Origin: Linnemannia hyalina
Lineage: Eukaryota; Mortierellomycota; Mortierellomycetes; Mortierellales; Mortierellaceae
DNA length: 64,000 nt
Direction: 5' to 3'
Assembly: GCA_019671135.1 (NCBI GenBank)
Contig: JAHRHY010000010.1
Coordinates: 186,001 to 250,000, forward strand
The notes beneath the pieces were generated by a model. The model was not told the DNA's origin, did no database searches, and saw nothing but the letters and a program-made list of their open reading frames with translations. This document shows positions 38,089 through 49,892 of this stretch, piece by piece. The position numbers were made by a program, and so were the translations under genes. Position 1 is the first letter of the stretch. Each line of letters opens with the position of its first letter.

Positions 38089-39915
38089 TCAGTTGACTTT
38101 CTCGGTTGGACGCCTTAGGAAACGGAAAGAATGCACAAACACCACGAGTTAGTTCCAAATAGCCATTCTATTTTGTATCTACACATGTGCACGTCATATT
38201 CAATTGAAGACAAAAAAATCTATGAACAAGGCACTTACCACATATGAAGGAGGTGGTCGTAAAAGGAACAGCTCGCGACAAGAGGGAGCTCATCGCCTTT
38301 GGTCGGGGCATACGACCAGTCGGTACCATAGGCAAGACTCGCGTGCTCCATAAAGCTCGACCCAATAGAGCCTGTTGACCAGCCCTCGTCGTAATTGATC
38401 ACATGGAATCCATTGTGCATACATCCGGCTAGCAGGACATCTTTCCGAGTTGGATGCCACTTTAAGCGCCACACTCCTCCTCCCGTCTCTGTCGTTGACA
38501 ATGGCTGTCGCATCGACCGGCTGTCCCAAATGAGCACGTTCTCGTCATAGCTGTGAGCAGGGTCCGAGTACGAGTCCGAGTCCGAGAGATGAGAAACCAA
38601 AAAATGAAAAATGTAATTGTTAGTCGTTACACCGCCCACTCGTGATTACATTTATTTTTTCTTTTTCGGTTGACATAGTTAACGGAATGTTCGATTTCGC
38701 AACTTGCCTTCCCGTAGCTAGTGTGTGTTCATCATGAGGGTTCGACTGAATACTGCACACTCCCATTTGGTGTCTAAGTTGTTATCAACGGTAGCATCAT
38801 TAGGAAAGGACCGTAGAGCATAATCAACATAACCACTTCGAGATTTGAACGCGATGCGTAGAAATCAGAAACAGGGACAGAAAACATACGCTTTGCTGGT
38901 GAAGGTAGCATGGCTGCAGTCCATGCGCTTGTCCCAGCCTTTGAGTCGGCAGTCGTCTGCTCCGGTGTAGAGAATGTTGGTGTTATGGTAGTTCCAGCCG
39001 ACAATCCATGCCTCAAAGTCGTGGGCGTGCCATGTCAGGGACTCCGTCAGGGTGGATGAAGTAGGGTCGAGATCCAGAATTGTAATATCGCCACTGCTTA
39101 GAGACACTGCGATCTGAGGCTGTTCACTATTGTGGTTCAACAGAATAAACAAGCTCCTGTGAGTTTCTTTTGTAAATGTGCAATATAGTCCGGCAAGAGA
39201 GAGTAGAAAGGCGCATCATACCTAGTTTGAACACGGTTGGACCAATCCAGAGATAGAGCAAGTTTGCTGGACTGGTTTGTTTGGTATTTTGTTACAATTT
39301 CGAGGTCGTTGCCGGTCGACTTGAACTGATAGAGACTGAGGTCTCCCGAGGCATCTGCTACGCCCAATGTGGGGTTTCCATGGATCAATTGATGTGACCT
39401 GTCGTATTCCGTGTCAGTTAGTCATTCTTGTGCTCTCTACAGTCTTCAAACATTACTATGTCTAGTCAAAACACGCTCAAATACCATTTCATGTCAAGAA
39501 TGGCGGCTGTTTCGATGCGTTTCAAGTTGTTTCTAGAAGTAACAATGTGGTAGTTGGTTGTTAACGAGCTGATCAGTCGGACGAAATTGTAGACGAGGTA
39601 TTTAAATTGGACTTACAGTTTATAGGTCTCGTCGCTCTCATCTTCGACGGCATAGACCAAGAGTCTTCCAAGACGCAGCATAGGTTTGTCTACTTTGGCG
39701 GGCTCATCATCATCGCTACTGTCAGTGTCAGAGTTAGTTGCTGTTGGCTCAGGCGTTGCTGGTGCGGGCTCGTCCTCGGATTCGTCTTTGGCGAGCTGAT
39801 AGGTACCGCAGGCAAAGAGGTGCGAGTGACTTTGAAACGGACAGAACTCGATGCTGTCTGCACTGTAGATAGTGTCGTCCGAGTCGAGGGATGGAGGGTT
39901 GAATGGGTCGCTCAT
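38089..39915 (-). CDS. DPH7: Diphthine methyl ester hydrolase (WD40 protein)
   Basis: DPH7/WDR85 removes the methyl ester from methylated diphthine on elongation factor 2, the step before the final amidation of diphthamide. Exons: 39915-39617, 39532-39485, 39398-39222, 39156-38890, 38773-38708, 38550-38239, 38113-38089, totalling 1194 bases and 397 residues. Family-type blocks are DSIEFCPFQSHSHLFACGTYQL at the N-terminus, WNYHNTNILYTGADDCRLKGW, TLATGSYDENVLIWDSR and GGGVWRLKWHPTRKDVLLAGC. The seven-bladed propeller is built from short WD repeats. An acidic Ser/Asp insert follows the first strand. Intron 5 (38551-38707) has a GC donor, fixed by the conserved LATG-SYDENV junction. The last exon of 25 bases is the least certain. 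The start is divergent from GCP4 across 251 bases. Confidence 0.9.
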
Positions 39916-40166
39916 GGGTATGCGTGTGTGAAAGAGAGAAAGGTGATCAGTCAAGTCTCGTTTCCCAACACCGTTTTTTTTCTTGACAATTTTTTTATTT
40001 CGTGGCAAAAAAGAAAAAAAAAAGAATAAAAAGCCACCACGTTCCAAAGCATCAGAGAAACGCGCTCTTCCATGCATTCCGTATAGTTCTTCCCCAACCA
40101 TTCAGGGCACTCCCTTGTCATTCAATAACAGAGACCACGAATTTCGAGGACTAATTGATCAGGAGC
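39916..40166. promoter_or_regulatory. DPH7 / GCP4 divergent promoter region
   Basis: A 251-base spacer between two divergent start codons, with an A-rich stretch at 39988-40030. It must serve both genes. No consensus box is certain. Confidence 0.5.
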
Positions 40167-42756
40167 ATGCTGCACGAGCTACTCATCACCCTCTCCGGTT
40201 ACCCCGGTGACATCTTCAGGCCATTCCCCTTTGAACCAGAGACACCCACAACGTTTGCAATCACAGACTTTCCTCTGCTCCATCCCGCCGAGAAGGAGGG
40301 TCTTAACCGCCTGGCCCAGCTTGGCTTTTATTTCAAAGAGTTCAACACTTTCATCACCTCCTGTCGGTCACCCTCACGGCAGCACGGCCAACAAACACCT
40401 CCAGATGGCGAAACCATCAACGTGCCAGCACCCCCAGGACTCTATCTTCGTGCTATGGCTAGCGCTCTCGACAGGAAGCTACAGAGCTATCGCCAAGTCA
40501 TTGTCCAGACCGAGGCAGCCATTCTGTCGGGAGAGGATAATCTAGGAGGTATTGTGCCACTCTCGACCATTTCTGGACGCTTCGCTCCCTACCAACTCGT
40601 CTTTCCTGCCATCGTCAACCTTCTCTCCGACATCGAGTCGACAGCTCTCACGGAGGCGCCATACGGCGGCGGTCGACTGATCAATCTCCTGCAGGACAGG
40701 AGCGCCTCGGGCGTGCCGATTCAAAAGGAGTGGATGACAGAGATGCTGCAAGGGTGTTGCGCGGTTATGCTGCGCCAAGTCACGTCCTGGGTGATATACG
40801 GCCAGATTCAGGATCCGTTTGGCGAGTTCTTTGTTGTCCAGCTAGAATCGTCGCAAAGAGCAGGAGAGACCAATCAAGGCAGTCGGTACTCAACAGGGAG
40901 CTTTGTTCGTTCCAGGGCTGCGACGTCTTCAGGGCTGGCCACGTTACCTCCTTCAACAGCTTTGACAGCGTCAGCAGCGTCATCATCCTCCATCAAATGG
41001 CAGACAGGATACAGTCTTGATGAACAAATGATCCCCGCCATGATCCCTACCACTCTCGCCCACGCCATGCTTTTTATCGGAAAATCGATTGCAACAGTCC
41101 GGCAGGCAAAACCCAAGCCCATCCCAATACCCCAATCAATTACCCAACGCCATCTGGATTTACTCCTGCCGCTGTTATCCGCCTCCTCAGGACAAAGGGA
41201 GATAAAGTCTGTATCGGACGAGGTTCTCAATTTGAACCTTCTTACAGCCGTCATTCACCAAATCAGAAAAGACATCGCCAATCACCTGTGGGTCGTCGTA
41301 CAAGTCGGAGAGAAGGTGGTCAAGACGCTAGAGTCCTTCAAGCGGTACTTTTTGCTCTCTGATGGCGAGTTTGGGCTTGGTCTGATTACAGCTCTGGAAG
41401 AGTTTAAACGGAACCGACTTTCAAGAATGGGCCAGTTTATCACCACGACGGCGACATCGGTCGGGATACGGGATCATGACCTGGGGGGGATGCTGAAGAA
41501 GGCCGCGCAGGACACGCCAGCCCAGGATGATACCACGCTGGCCAGCTTTGAGTTCCGGATAGTAAAGCCTGCTCGGAAGCACACAGGATCCGAGCAGGAT
41601 CAGCCACCGACCATTGGCATGTTTGACGACCAGCTTCTCGGTATTCCAGTGCGGTTAACATACACACTTTCGTGGCCATTGGATCTTTTTCTGACCACCG
41701 AGGATCTCGACCAATACAGCGACGTGTTTGCGTTCTTGATGACCATCCGGAAATCACAAGTGCGACTCCAGCAGACATGGATTGAGATAAAATCTTTGAC
41801 TCAGAGACTTACCAACAGGAGGCGAGGCGGAGATGCCAGGGCATACGGTCGTCGGATCAAGGGCACAGAGACTGACGAGCGGAATGCTGAACAAGAGGCA
41901 GAGATGTTGAAGCACATTGCTGCCTTTAGATCAAATATGGTCTTTGTTGTTGACTGCGTCTGGACATATATTCAGGTACAAAACTGGATGTTATTAATTG
42001 ACAATGTTGCACACACGCATGGTGTCCATGTTTAACCCTTTTTTCTGTTCATGTTCTGCAATGATAGATGGACGTGATTGGTCCTACATATGAGTCTTTA
42101 CTGGAAGGCATTGCAACCCACGAGTCTGATCGGAAGTCCAGTTTCTCACAATCGTCAACATCTGCAACAGCCACGCCGCAAAGCTTCGATTCGATCCACA
42201 GTTCACACGCGGAGGCATTGTATGAAATTCGACGCGCCTGTCTTTTGACATCAGAATCTCTGTCGTCTTCAGTCAAAGATATTCTTCTCCGGACAGAGGC
42301 ATTTTGCGGAATCATTGGGCGCCGTGCTGCAGGCCAGGATGGTTTCCAGTCAGGACTCGGAGAAGAGTTGGACGACAACATGTGGCAGGACTGGACCGAC
42401 ATCATCCGTCTCAACCAGGTGCGGAGCATCTTGTTACTGTAATTTTCATCGTTGTCATTTGTGTTGAGTATTGTTCATCCTAACTCACGTCTGCTTTCAC
42501 ATCTGCCGGTTCATAGAGCTTCCGGGAGGACACTGAGAAGCTATATACGGACCTAACTACCGTCTCCAAATCAGGATCTCTGGGGGATGGGCCTGCACTC
42601 AAGAGGAGCGTCTCTGGTTTAGGGTCAAGCCTTCTGGGCAATGGCCCACAATCTTTTGATGTCATTCGGCAAGTCGACCGACTGCTGCTGCGACTCGAGT
42701 ACTCGAAAAGCAATTGGTTCAGTGGACCTAGCCCATTGCTCCCTGAAGGCGAATAA
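40167..42756 (+). CDS. GCP4: Gamma-tubulin complex component 4
   Basis: GCP4 is a core component of the gamma-tubulin ring complex that nucleates microtubules at the spindle pole body. Exons: 40167-41975, 42068-42418, 42517-42756, totalling 2400 bases and 799 residues, longer than the 667-residue human protein. The start MLHELLITLSGYPGDIF matches the family N-terminus well. GRIP1 motifs follow: FPLLHPAEKEGLNRLAQLG, LYLRAMASALDRKLQSYR and MLQGCCAVMLRQVTSWVIYG. GRIP2 motifs include VRLTYTLSWPLDLFLT and FAFLMTIRKSQVRLQQTW. The extra length is in a Ser/Thr-rich insert near residues 235-275 and loops in GRIP2. Upstream TTG codons in frame are ignored. The SF3B2 gene follows 182 bases downstream on the same strand. 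Confidence 0.93.
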
Positions 42757-42938
42757 ATATGTAGATGCATTTCTCATTCGCTCCATAAGTGCACGAAATG
42801 TTACCAAGCCACCTCTTTTCTTTGTACACTTGGGGGCATAGACTAAAGCAAGTGATGTTTAAAGACGCTGCCTGATCTACTGCAATCCTTACACTTGTCA
42901 CTTTCTCCTTTTACTCGACCAATCCCTCGAATACGACC

Positions 42939-45202
42939 ATGGCCGTCACCACACACGAGGCTACGTCTGCCTCTGGCACCGAATCCGAATCAACAGCCCA
43001 TCAAACGAGCAGTAACAACAACAACTCTAGCAATAACAAGAAGAATACAAAGACACGCAGAAAGAAGAAGAAGGGCCCCGCCACCACTAGCACAGTCAAT
43101 GGAAGCCATGTCGCTAAGGATGACGAAGAGGAGCCCAAAGAGGTACGTCTTATACAATTGGAAGAGGAAGAGTTTTACTGAAGGGAGAAGGAAATTCCAT
43201 GCGTGCTTGGACTACAACAGGTTTTTCTGTCCATTACGAGGAGGAATAACACGCTTTCACAAAAACGACTACTAACAAGCAAACACATCTTTTCTTTATG
43301 TCGTTGTTTTTTGCTGATAATAGAAGCTGGATGTGGAGGTTGAGTGGGTGGTAGAGAAGCCTATGGAGCTCCCTCCTGGCTTTGAGCAGTTCCAGGATGT
43401 GTTTAAGCACTTTCAAGTCCAGGACGTCGAAGCAGAGGTATGAACAAATGCTGCGGTCATTAGTGAAATCATACGTCTAAGCGTATGGTTATTGACAGTG
43501 CGTAGTTACTCACCCTTTCACATTATCTCGATTGCAATAGGAAAAGGCAGAGGGCGGTGACAAGGAGAAGGACACAGGGGATGCAGAGAAAAAGCCAGAT
43601 GCCTCAGGATCAGATTCAGAGGACGACGCAGATAAGGAGGCGGCCAGTAAAAAGAAGCTTAAGCGACTGAACAGGATGAGTGTCGCCGTGCTGAAACAGA
43701 TGGCCAAGCACCCAGAGGTTGTCGAATGGATCGACGTCACTTCTTCAGACCCCAACCTCTTGGTTCAGTTGAAGGGATACCGCAACACCGTCCCCGTCCC
43801 CACTCATTGGAGCCAGAAGCGCAAGTACCTTCAGGGCAAGCGTGGTATCGAGAAGTTGCCATTTGAGCTCCCCGAGTTTATCAAGGATACAGGAATCATG
43901 GAGCTCAGAAACGCTGTCAAGGAAAAGGAGGATGCCTCCAAGCTGAAGACAAAGACCAGGGAGCGTGTTCAACCCAAGATGGGCAAGATCGAGATCGACT
44001 ATCAAAAACTCCACGATGCCTTCTTCCGTTATCAGACTCGTCCCCGTCTCTCCATGCACGGAGAATTGTAAGTGATTGTATTCTTACTCTTTGTTTACTG
44101 CCGTTTCTTTCTGTGCAAGGTCTAACAGCCATATTTTGTTTTTCTCGATGACATTGTTAGATATCATGAGGGCAAGGAGTTTGACACAAAGGCCAAGGAG
44201 GTCAAGCCCGGCAACCTTTCGGAGGATCTAATTGCAGCACTGTCTATCCCGCCACTTGCTCCACCACCATGGCTAATTAACATGCAGCGTTACGGACCTC
44301 CTCCAGGATACAAGAATCTCAAGATCCCAGGATTGAACGCACCAATTCCTGAGGGCGCTCGGTGGGGATACCACCCTGGTGGATGGGGTAAACCCCCTGT
44401 GGACGAGTTCAACCGACCCCTCTATGGTGACGTCTTTGGATCATCACAGCCTGAAGTCCAGTCCGAGTACTTGGAGCCTGTCGAGAAGACGCTATGGGGA
44501 GAGCTGGATCCTTCGGATGATGAAGAGGAAGAGGAGGACGAGGAAGAGGAAGAAGAGGAAGAAGAGGATGTAGAGGAGGGTGACGAGGATGAGATTCAGG
44601 AGGGTCTTGTCACACCTAGTGGGATGCAGTCGGTCGCCAGCGGTTTGGAGACACCCGAATTTATCGAGCTTCGTAAGGAGACACGGAGGACGGCGGAGGA
44701 CGAGGACGATGGTGCACCCAAGTCGTTGTACACTGTCATTCCTCAACGACAGACCAACATTACTGGATTTATGGGATCTCAGCACGTTTATGATCTGACC
44801 TCCGCACAAGCCTCTTCTTCATCATCTTCCAAGAAAGTAAGTCTCATCATTCTTTGTTGTTTTTGTGGAAAGTGATTTTTGTGCGCCGTGTCTGTTTTAT
44901 GAGACCTCGCAACATTTACTTACCACCTTTTGTTTTTTTCTTCGCACTTTTTCTTTCTTTCTCCATTGCAGCGCAAGAATATGGATGGTGTGGATGTGGC
45001 GCTGGATCCTTCAGAGCTGGCGGACATGGACTCGGAAACGTTGCAGGAGAAGTACGAGCATGGTCTGCAGGCATCAAGACCTGAATCTGAGCGTGAGGAT
45101 ATGAGCGATCTTATGAATGAGCATTACGCGAAGCAGGCAAAGAAGACCAAGCAGGCCAAGCACAAGAAGGCAGCCAAGGATGACGACAAAAACATCTTCT
45201 AA
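42939..45202 (+). CDS. SF3B2: Splicing factor 3B subunit 2
   Basis: SF3B2 (SAP145, yeast Cus1) is part of the U2 snRNP SF3b complex and helps hold U2 at the branch site. Exons: 42939-43142, 43324-43437, 43541-44067, 44161-44836, 44972-45202, totalling 1752 bases and 583 residues. The DUF382 core is seen from MSVAVLKQMAKHPEVVEW to QKLHDAFFRYQTRPRLS. The PSP proline-rich motif region follows, with IPPLAPPPWLINMQRYGPPP and IPEGARWGYHPGGWGKPPVD. A long acidic run (about residues 400-425) and a Lys-rich C-terminus are typical. The N-terminus is Asn/Lys-rich and low complexity. All introns are GT-AG, 93-181 bases long. The 3' end converges on the first nucleotidyltransferase of the array. Confidence 0.96.
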
Positions 45203-45351
45203 AAATTCAACAACCAAGCGATTGTCTTTTTTTCGCACAACAGCAAACCGTAATAAATTCAAACTCGAAAAAAGGTGCATAGAGTGTAAGTGTGAAATGA
45301 ATATTTATTGTTGGTATAAAAAAAAATATACTGAAAGGGAGGCGGCAGCGG

Positions 45352-47109
45352 TCATCGTCGGAAGGCCCTGTTGATATCGCTGGCCATGAGGGCATCGTGG
45401 ACGTCTTGGAAGCACCCCTGAATTTCGTTGACAGCTCTTCGGTGGCAGTTGCCGGCCACATTCCTGTTGTAAATAAATGGGTCCAGGACACAAATCGGCC
45501 ACTCCTTTGGTCGCCTGTCTCGTCGGCTACGCGCTGGCGGATCGTAGCTTCTGCCCTTGATCCGACCGAGACTGGGGTTGACTTCTTGGTTGGCGTAGTC
45601 GAACGAGTATCCGTAGTGGTAACAGAAGTCAACCAATAGCTGACCAACCGATTTGGTATTGTCGTTCATGTAGGTTCTGTAGTTGCTCCAGTTGCGGTCG
45701 AATGAGCAATCCCATCCGTCGACGTCGCGGTGGAGCATCCGGTGAGAGTCTTGTTGCTGTAGGCGTGGGAGGATTGCTGGCCTGGTCACATCTTGCAAGA
45801 AGACGATGAGCATCATGGTGAGGGCGTACGAGGAGAGGTAGCCTGTGCTTCCGGAGAGGATGTCGTGTCTCTTGGCGAAGTGCTTGATGGCGAACCAAAG
45901 TGTTGGGAATCTGTCGTCGATTTTGCGGTAGGTGTTGATGAGTTTCGAGTTGATGACTCCCATGGGCTCGTCGATATTGATGTCGCAAGAGACATCGTGC
46001 TCGGGGTCGTAGAAGGACACGATGGGTACTCGGGCGTTCTTGATCGCAGTGACGTCCTGGTATCCAAAACTTCGGAGTGCGCTAGCCAACTCGGTTACAT
46101 CACAGTCGAAATAATAGAGGGTAAAGTCGGCATCGCTCGTGTTGCTGCTGAGTCCCGACGCGAACGACCCAAAAAGATGAACCTCAAGGTCCCAGTCCTC
46201 ATAATACTCCTGGAGCTCCTCCTGAAGTGCCTCCCGCAGCGACTCAATCTCATCATCCCGATTCTGCGATGACATCAACGAGCGCTCAAGGCCCTTTATA
46301 TACTTTGTGATACGATCGTTCCTCTCCCGAACGGCTTTCTCCCTCGCCTCCTGCTCCCGTTGCTCCCTCGCCAGACGATCCCGCTCCTCACGCCTAATCC
46401 GTTCCTGCTCCCGTCGCTCAGCCTCCTGTCGGGCTTCCTCTTCTTCCTGCTCGCGTCGTCGTCGCTCAGCATCTCCATTCTCCCTCTGCCGTTGGGCGGC
46501 TCTGTCACGCTTGTTATCGTTATGGTTGCAAGAGAATTTTGTCGCACCTCTCATCCCATTGGGGAGGGTCTCACAAGTCCCACCAGATCCTCGATCACAC
46601 CAGTAATCATCTCGCAATCCCTGAATCAGCGCCGCAATTTCGTCGTGGTACTGGCGTGGGACCTCATAGGCATACCACTCCAGAAACTCCTGCACCTGAT
46701 GCCCATAAAGCCCATACAGCATAATATAATCGTTTCCATAGTTGGTCGCCACCGAGCGGTATTCGTCATAGTCGTGCCCGTACGGATCCTCGTACTCGTC
46801 ATCGTCGCCATCAAAGACCTCGACCTCATACGGAAAGAAGGCATACGACCCATCGTCAAGTGAGAGGATATAATCCTTGATGTACTCAGCCGTGTTCAGT
46901 CCGTGCGTGGCAATATATCGGTCCGAAGGGTACTCCAACAGCTGCTCATCATCATCGTCGTCCTGGTACACTATTCGGATATGCTCAAAACAGCCCGCCA
47001 GGCTGTCCATGTCGACATGGTAGCATTCTCCGGAATTCATTCGTTCAGCGAGTTCGAAAAGGATCACGTCGTATAGGTAACCAAGGAATTCGGAACGACT
47101 GGACGGCAT
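45352..47109 (-). CDS. Terminal nucleotidyltransferase paralogue A
   Basis: Cid1/TRF4-type non-canonical poly(A) or poly(U) polymerase, expected to add nucleotides to RNA 3' ends. It is a single exon of 585 residues. The N-terminal ~190 residues form a domain I do not recognise, shared with the neighbours (FLGYLYDVILFEL, YHDEIAALIQGLR, LPNGMRGATKFS). A highly charged Arg/Glu coiled coil (about 205-285) follows. The catalytic core has FGSFASGLSSNTSDADF (about 315-332), third acid in SCDINIDEP, and YLSSYALTMMLIVFLQD. The PAP-associated domain has VGQLLVDFCYHYGYSFDYA. The nucleotide-recognition loop reads LDPFIYNRNVAGNC, with Arg where Cid1 has the UTP-selecting His. Stop is 150 bases from the SF3B2 stop. 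The longest acidic N-terminus of the set is here. Confidence 0.88.
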   Translation of the reverse strand: MPSSRSEFLGYLYDVILFELAERMNSGECYHVDMDSLAGCFEHIRIVYQDDDDDEQLLEYPSDRYIATHGLNTAEYIKDYILSLDDGSYAFFPYEVEVFDGDDDEYEDPYGHDYDEYRSVATNYGNDYIMLYGLYGHQVQEFLEWYAYEVPRQYHDEIAALIQGLRDDYWCDRGSGGTCETLPNGMRGATKFSCNHNDNKRDRAAQRQRENGDAERRRREQEEEEARQEAERREQERIRREERDRLAREQREQEAREKAVRERNDRITKYIKGLERSLMSSQNRDDEIESLREALQEELQEYYEDWDLEVHLFGSFASGLSSNTSDADFTLYYFDCDVTELASALRSFGYQDVTAIKNARVPIVSFYDPEHDVSCDINIDEPMGVINSKLINTYRKIDDRFPTLWFAIKHFAKRHDILSGSTGYLSSYALTMMLIVFLQDVTRPAILPRLQQQDSHRMLHRDVDGWDCSFDRNWSNYRTYMNDNTKSVGQLLVDFCYHYGYSFDYANQEVNPSLGRIKGRSYDPPARSRRDRRPKEWPICVLDPFIYNRNVAGNCHRRAVNEIQGCFQDVHDALMASDINRAFRR

Positions 47110-47355
47110 TGTTCCTTGAGTTGAGGCGGGGAAAGACGGTTGTTTGTGATCAATGAATGAGAAAAAGATGAAATCAAAGAAAGGGGAAAAACAATCGGAG
47201 CAAAAATAGACAATTTTCGCGTGCCTTGATTTTGGAGGCGTCTGTTTTGCCTGTTTGAACGTGTGTCTTTTTAATGAAAGCCATCCATGAAGTCCGTGTA
47301 TTTCCGCTGGGAGCCTTATTGGATTTCGTCCGCGTGTCGACAGTCCTCAGCAAGA
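47110..47355. other. Upstream region of paralogue A
   Basis: Short promoter-sized gap before the remnant; no motif stands out. Confidence 0.4.
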
Positions 47356-48560
47356 TTACTCCCAACGATAAAGAGATCGTTCAGCGAATGGAATCTGTTC
47401 CTCCTGTTGCTCAGCAATTCGCATCTCCTCCTCCTGCATGACAGTCAGCCATCTCTGTTCCTCCAGTTGTTCAACAAATCGGGATTTTTCTTCCTGTAAA
47501 GCTGTGACCCGTCTCTTCTCCTCTTGTAAGACAGCCAATCGCCCCTGCTCTCACAACAACGCAGTAAGCTGTCTCTGCACTTCCATCTCTGATGCGTCAA
47601 CAAGCTCTCCTTGATCCCTATGAACCCTCAAAGAAGAGAGTCGCCTCTTCTTCTCCTGTAATGTGTCGATTCGTCTCTGCTCGGTCTGCTGTCATGTATA
47701 TCCTGTTCTCATTCCCATGAGAGTGTCAGCTGTCCATACTCCTCTTGTTCGTAGCGAGCCTGCTCTTGAGAGTAAACGACTGGCCCATAAACCATCATGA
47801 GTTTGGTGTCGCTTCCTTGCTTGCTGAAAATAGTCGCACCTCTCAGTCCATTCGACAGTAGTTTGGAGGTTCCGCCAAAGCCTTGATGATGCCATACCCA
47901 TCGCGCAGTCCTTGTATGAACACAGTCATGTCATCCTTGTACGTAGAGAGGACTCGATCTCTGTACCGGTGGAGGAGGTGGTTGAGCTCGTTGTCCTCGA
48001 GACTTCGCAAGTACACAGTACATATAGTCATCGGCCCATCTATAGTCCTGGTCCACGTTGGAGGTCCGCTCGTCAGTGAAGGAGTTGTCCGTACTGAACA
48101 GTGTAGTAAGGATCATCGTCAGTGTAGTGAGAGCCATCACCATAGTAGCTCTCGCTGCAGTAAGACTTATCGCCATAGTGGGACTTGTCATCGAGCATAA
48201 CCTCGCAAAAGTCGTCGTTCATCTCGTCAACACGTCTTTCCTCCAAAACAGGATTGCCCCTGCGTACAGTGACCTCGTACGGAAAGTGAGATAGCGAGCT
48301 GTCTTGCAAGGAGAGGACATACTCTTCCAACCGCTGAGGGTCGTGCAGTCGGTAAGATTGTAGGTGGCGATAGTTATGAAGGTGGAACGCGGTACGGGGG
48401 TTGCAAGTGTAAATGTGCTGGATGAACGAGAAGGCTCTGAGAGGCTGTCCATTGTGAATAGTCGATTCTCCCTGGAGTCCAAGTGGCAGACACATTTGAA
48501 CAGGATGCAGGAGAAGAGGAGCTTGACTTCATGTCGTGCGATGGAGATGTAGGTGTTTAT
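47356..48560 (-). pseudogene. Nucleotidyltransferase remnant A' (N-terminal part only)
   Basis: A decayed copy of the array family, closest to paralogue A in layout. Recognisable on the minus strand are a start-like segment near 48480-48560, LEEYVLSLQDSSLSHFPYEV (near 48270-48335) and DDMTVFIQGLRDGYG (near 47890-47935), the counterpart of the HDEIAALIQ block. Beyond these lies a long coiled-coil tail with repeating LQEEK units (47356-47700). The tail is broken by a TGA codon and frame changes. Nothing of the catalytic core is present, so the copy cannot tail RNA. A separate short-protein role is unlikely, given the several frame breaks. Confidence 0.7.
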
Positions 48561-48787
48561 TCGCTTCTCTCGTTGTTGTTGCTCGCCATTCTCGTCATGG
48601 TGCACCAGCAGTCACACCAGGTCAGCCGGCTCGCACTATCAACAGAATGGTACAAAGAATAAAAAAAGAAAAAAAAAAAAGATTAGCATTGGGAGGAAAA
48701 AGAAGTGCAGGGCAGACTGAAGACACATAGAGCAACTAGCCAACTAACCAGGTAGGGAGGATGATGAATGGCAAGACTCGTCTACTG

Positions 48788-49036
48788 TTACATGTTTTTT
48801 TCCTCATCACCAACATAAGTCTCATGAACAACTATGAAGACAACAACAGCGGGGTCGGTAGGAGGGGGAGGAGATCGAGGCTCGGCAGTTGCAGGGGTAG
48901 GATCATCGTTGAGCGGTTGAGGAGAGTCAGGGATGAACTCAGTAGGCTCGTTGAACGCGATGACCTCGTCATCCATCGAGCCCTCGGTCGAAGAAAGCGG
49001 GCGGGAGGCGATGGAGCTCTGTCTTTTGGCGACCAT
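48788..49036 (-). CDS. Orphan 5' coding fragment, unknown
   Basis: 82 residues from MVAKRQSSIASRPLSSTEGS. The C-rich leader upstream (49040-49120) and the Ser/Pro-rich, codon-biased start look like the first exon of a normal host gene. The reading becomes implausible after PRSPPPPTDPA (about 48860), and no continuation exon is found before the remnant A'. It may be a gene cut off by rearrangement in the array. I do not recognise the family. Confidence 0.3.
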   Translation of the reverse strand: MVAKRQSSIASRPLSSTEGSMDDEVIAFNEPTEFIPDSPQPLNDDPTPATAEPRSPPPPTDPAVVVFIVVHETYVGDEEKNM

Positions 49037-49892
49037 GGTTGCTTCTGGTGAGTGCTGTGATTGCTTAGTGGAGGGAGAAATGGGTGTTGAGGTTGGGTAT
49101 GTTGACTGATTGGGCTGGTTGGATGGTGTTTGGGAGGGAAGAAAGATAGAGAGCAAACATGAATTTGTGCCCAACGTGCATTTTAGGTTGATGCTCTTTC
49201 CTCGCAATAATTAAATTTCCGTTCAGTTTGGCCAATCATTTCTAAAGTGCCATGGTCAATGCCATACCATCCCCACATTCTATTGCCATTTTTATTTTTT
49301 AAGACATCCAAGTTTTCCAGGTTAGCATGGACAACTCTTTGTTTTTGTTCATGGAATTCCATTTCTTCCAGGGCGTAGTCTTCCGCGAAAGCGTATTTTT
49401 ACCCTAGGGTTGTTTCAGGAGATTCTATTATAGAATGCAACAATCAAACCGGGTAATTGCCCAGGTTCGTATTGCCCCTTCTTGGATTGATTCTGCCGCA
49501 GTGGCTGGGAGAGGTTGTGAGAGGACAAAATCTTTCTTTTATGATTTTTCCTGGTCACACAAACTTTTGTTCCCGCTTTACAGAGCAATCCTTTCCCCCT
49601 CTGACATGCGGTCCTGTACCTCTCTCAAAGAGGCCCAAACCCTCTCCCAAGAGTGGGACATCCCACTCGAGATGTGGGCCATTCTCCCTTTAACAGAGAA
49701 ATAAAGCCTGAATTACCTTTTTTCTTTCTTTCTTTCTTTCTTTCTTTTTATCCCTCTCCCATCCCCTTCCCTTTCTCCCTTTCCAACATCGTCCTTTCCC
49801 ACTGCGTGCCTATTTTGCTCCCAACCACTGTTTTTCTTTCGTCTTCTTTTCAAAGTCCTTGTTCCATCCCTCGCTACCTCATCCTCCCGGCA
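49037..49892. other. Divergent flank of the Fanzor-like locus
   Basis: Holds the leader of the orphan fragment on one side. On the other is a CT-rich leader (TTTC repeats 49721-49746) before the ATG at 49893. No gene is recognised; a 78-89 residue frame at 49435-49704 has no family resemblance. Confidence 0.4.
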
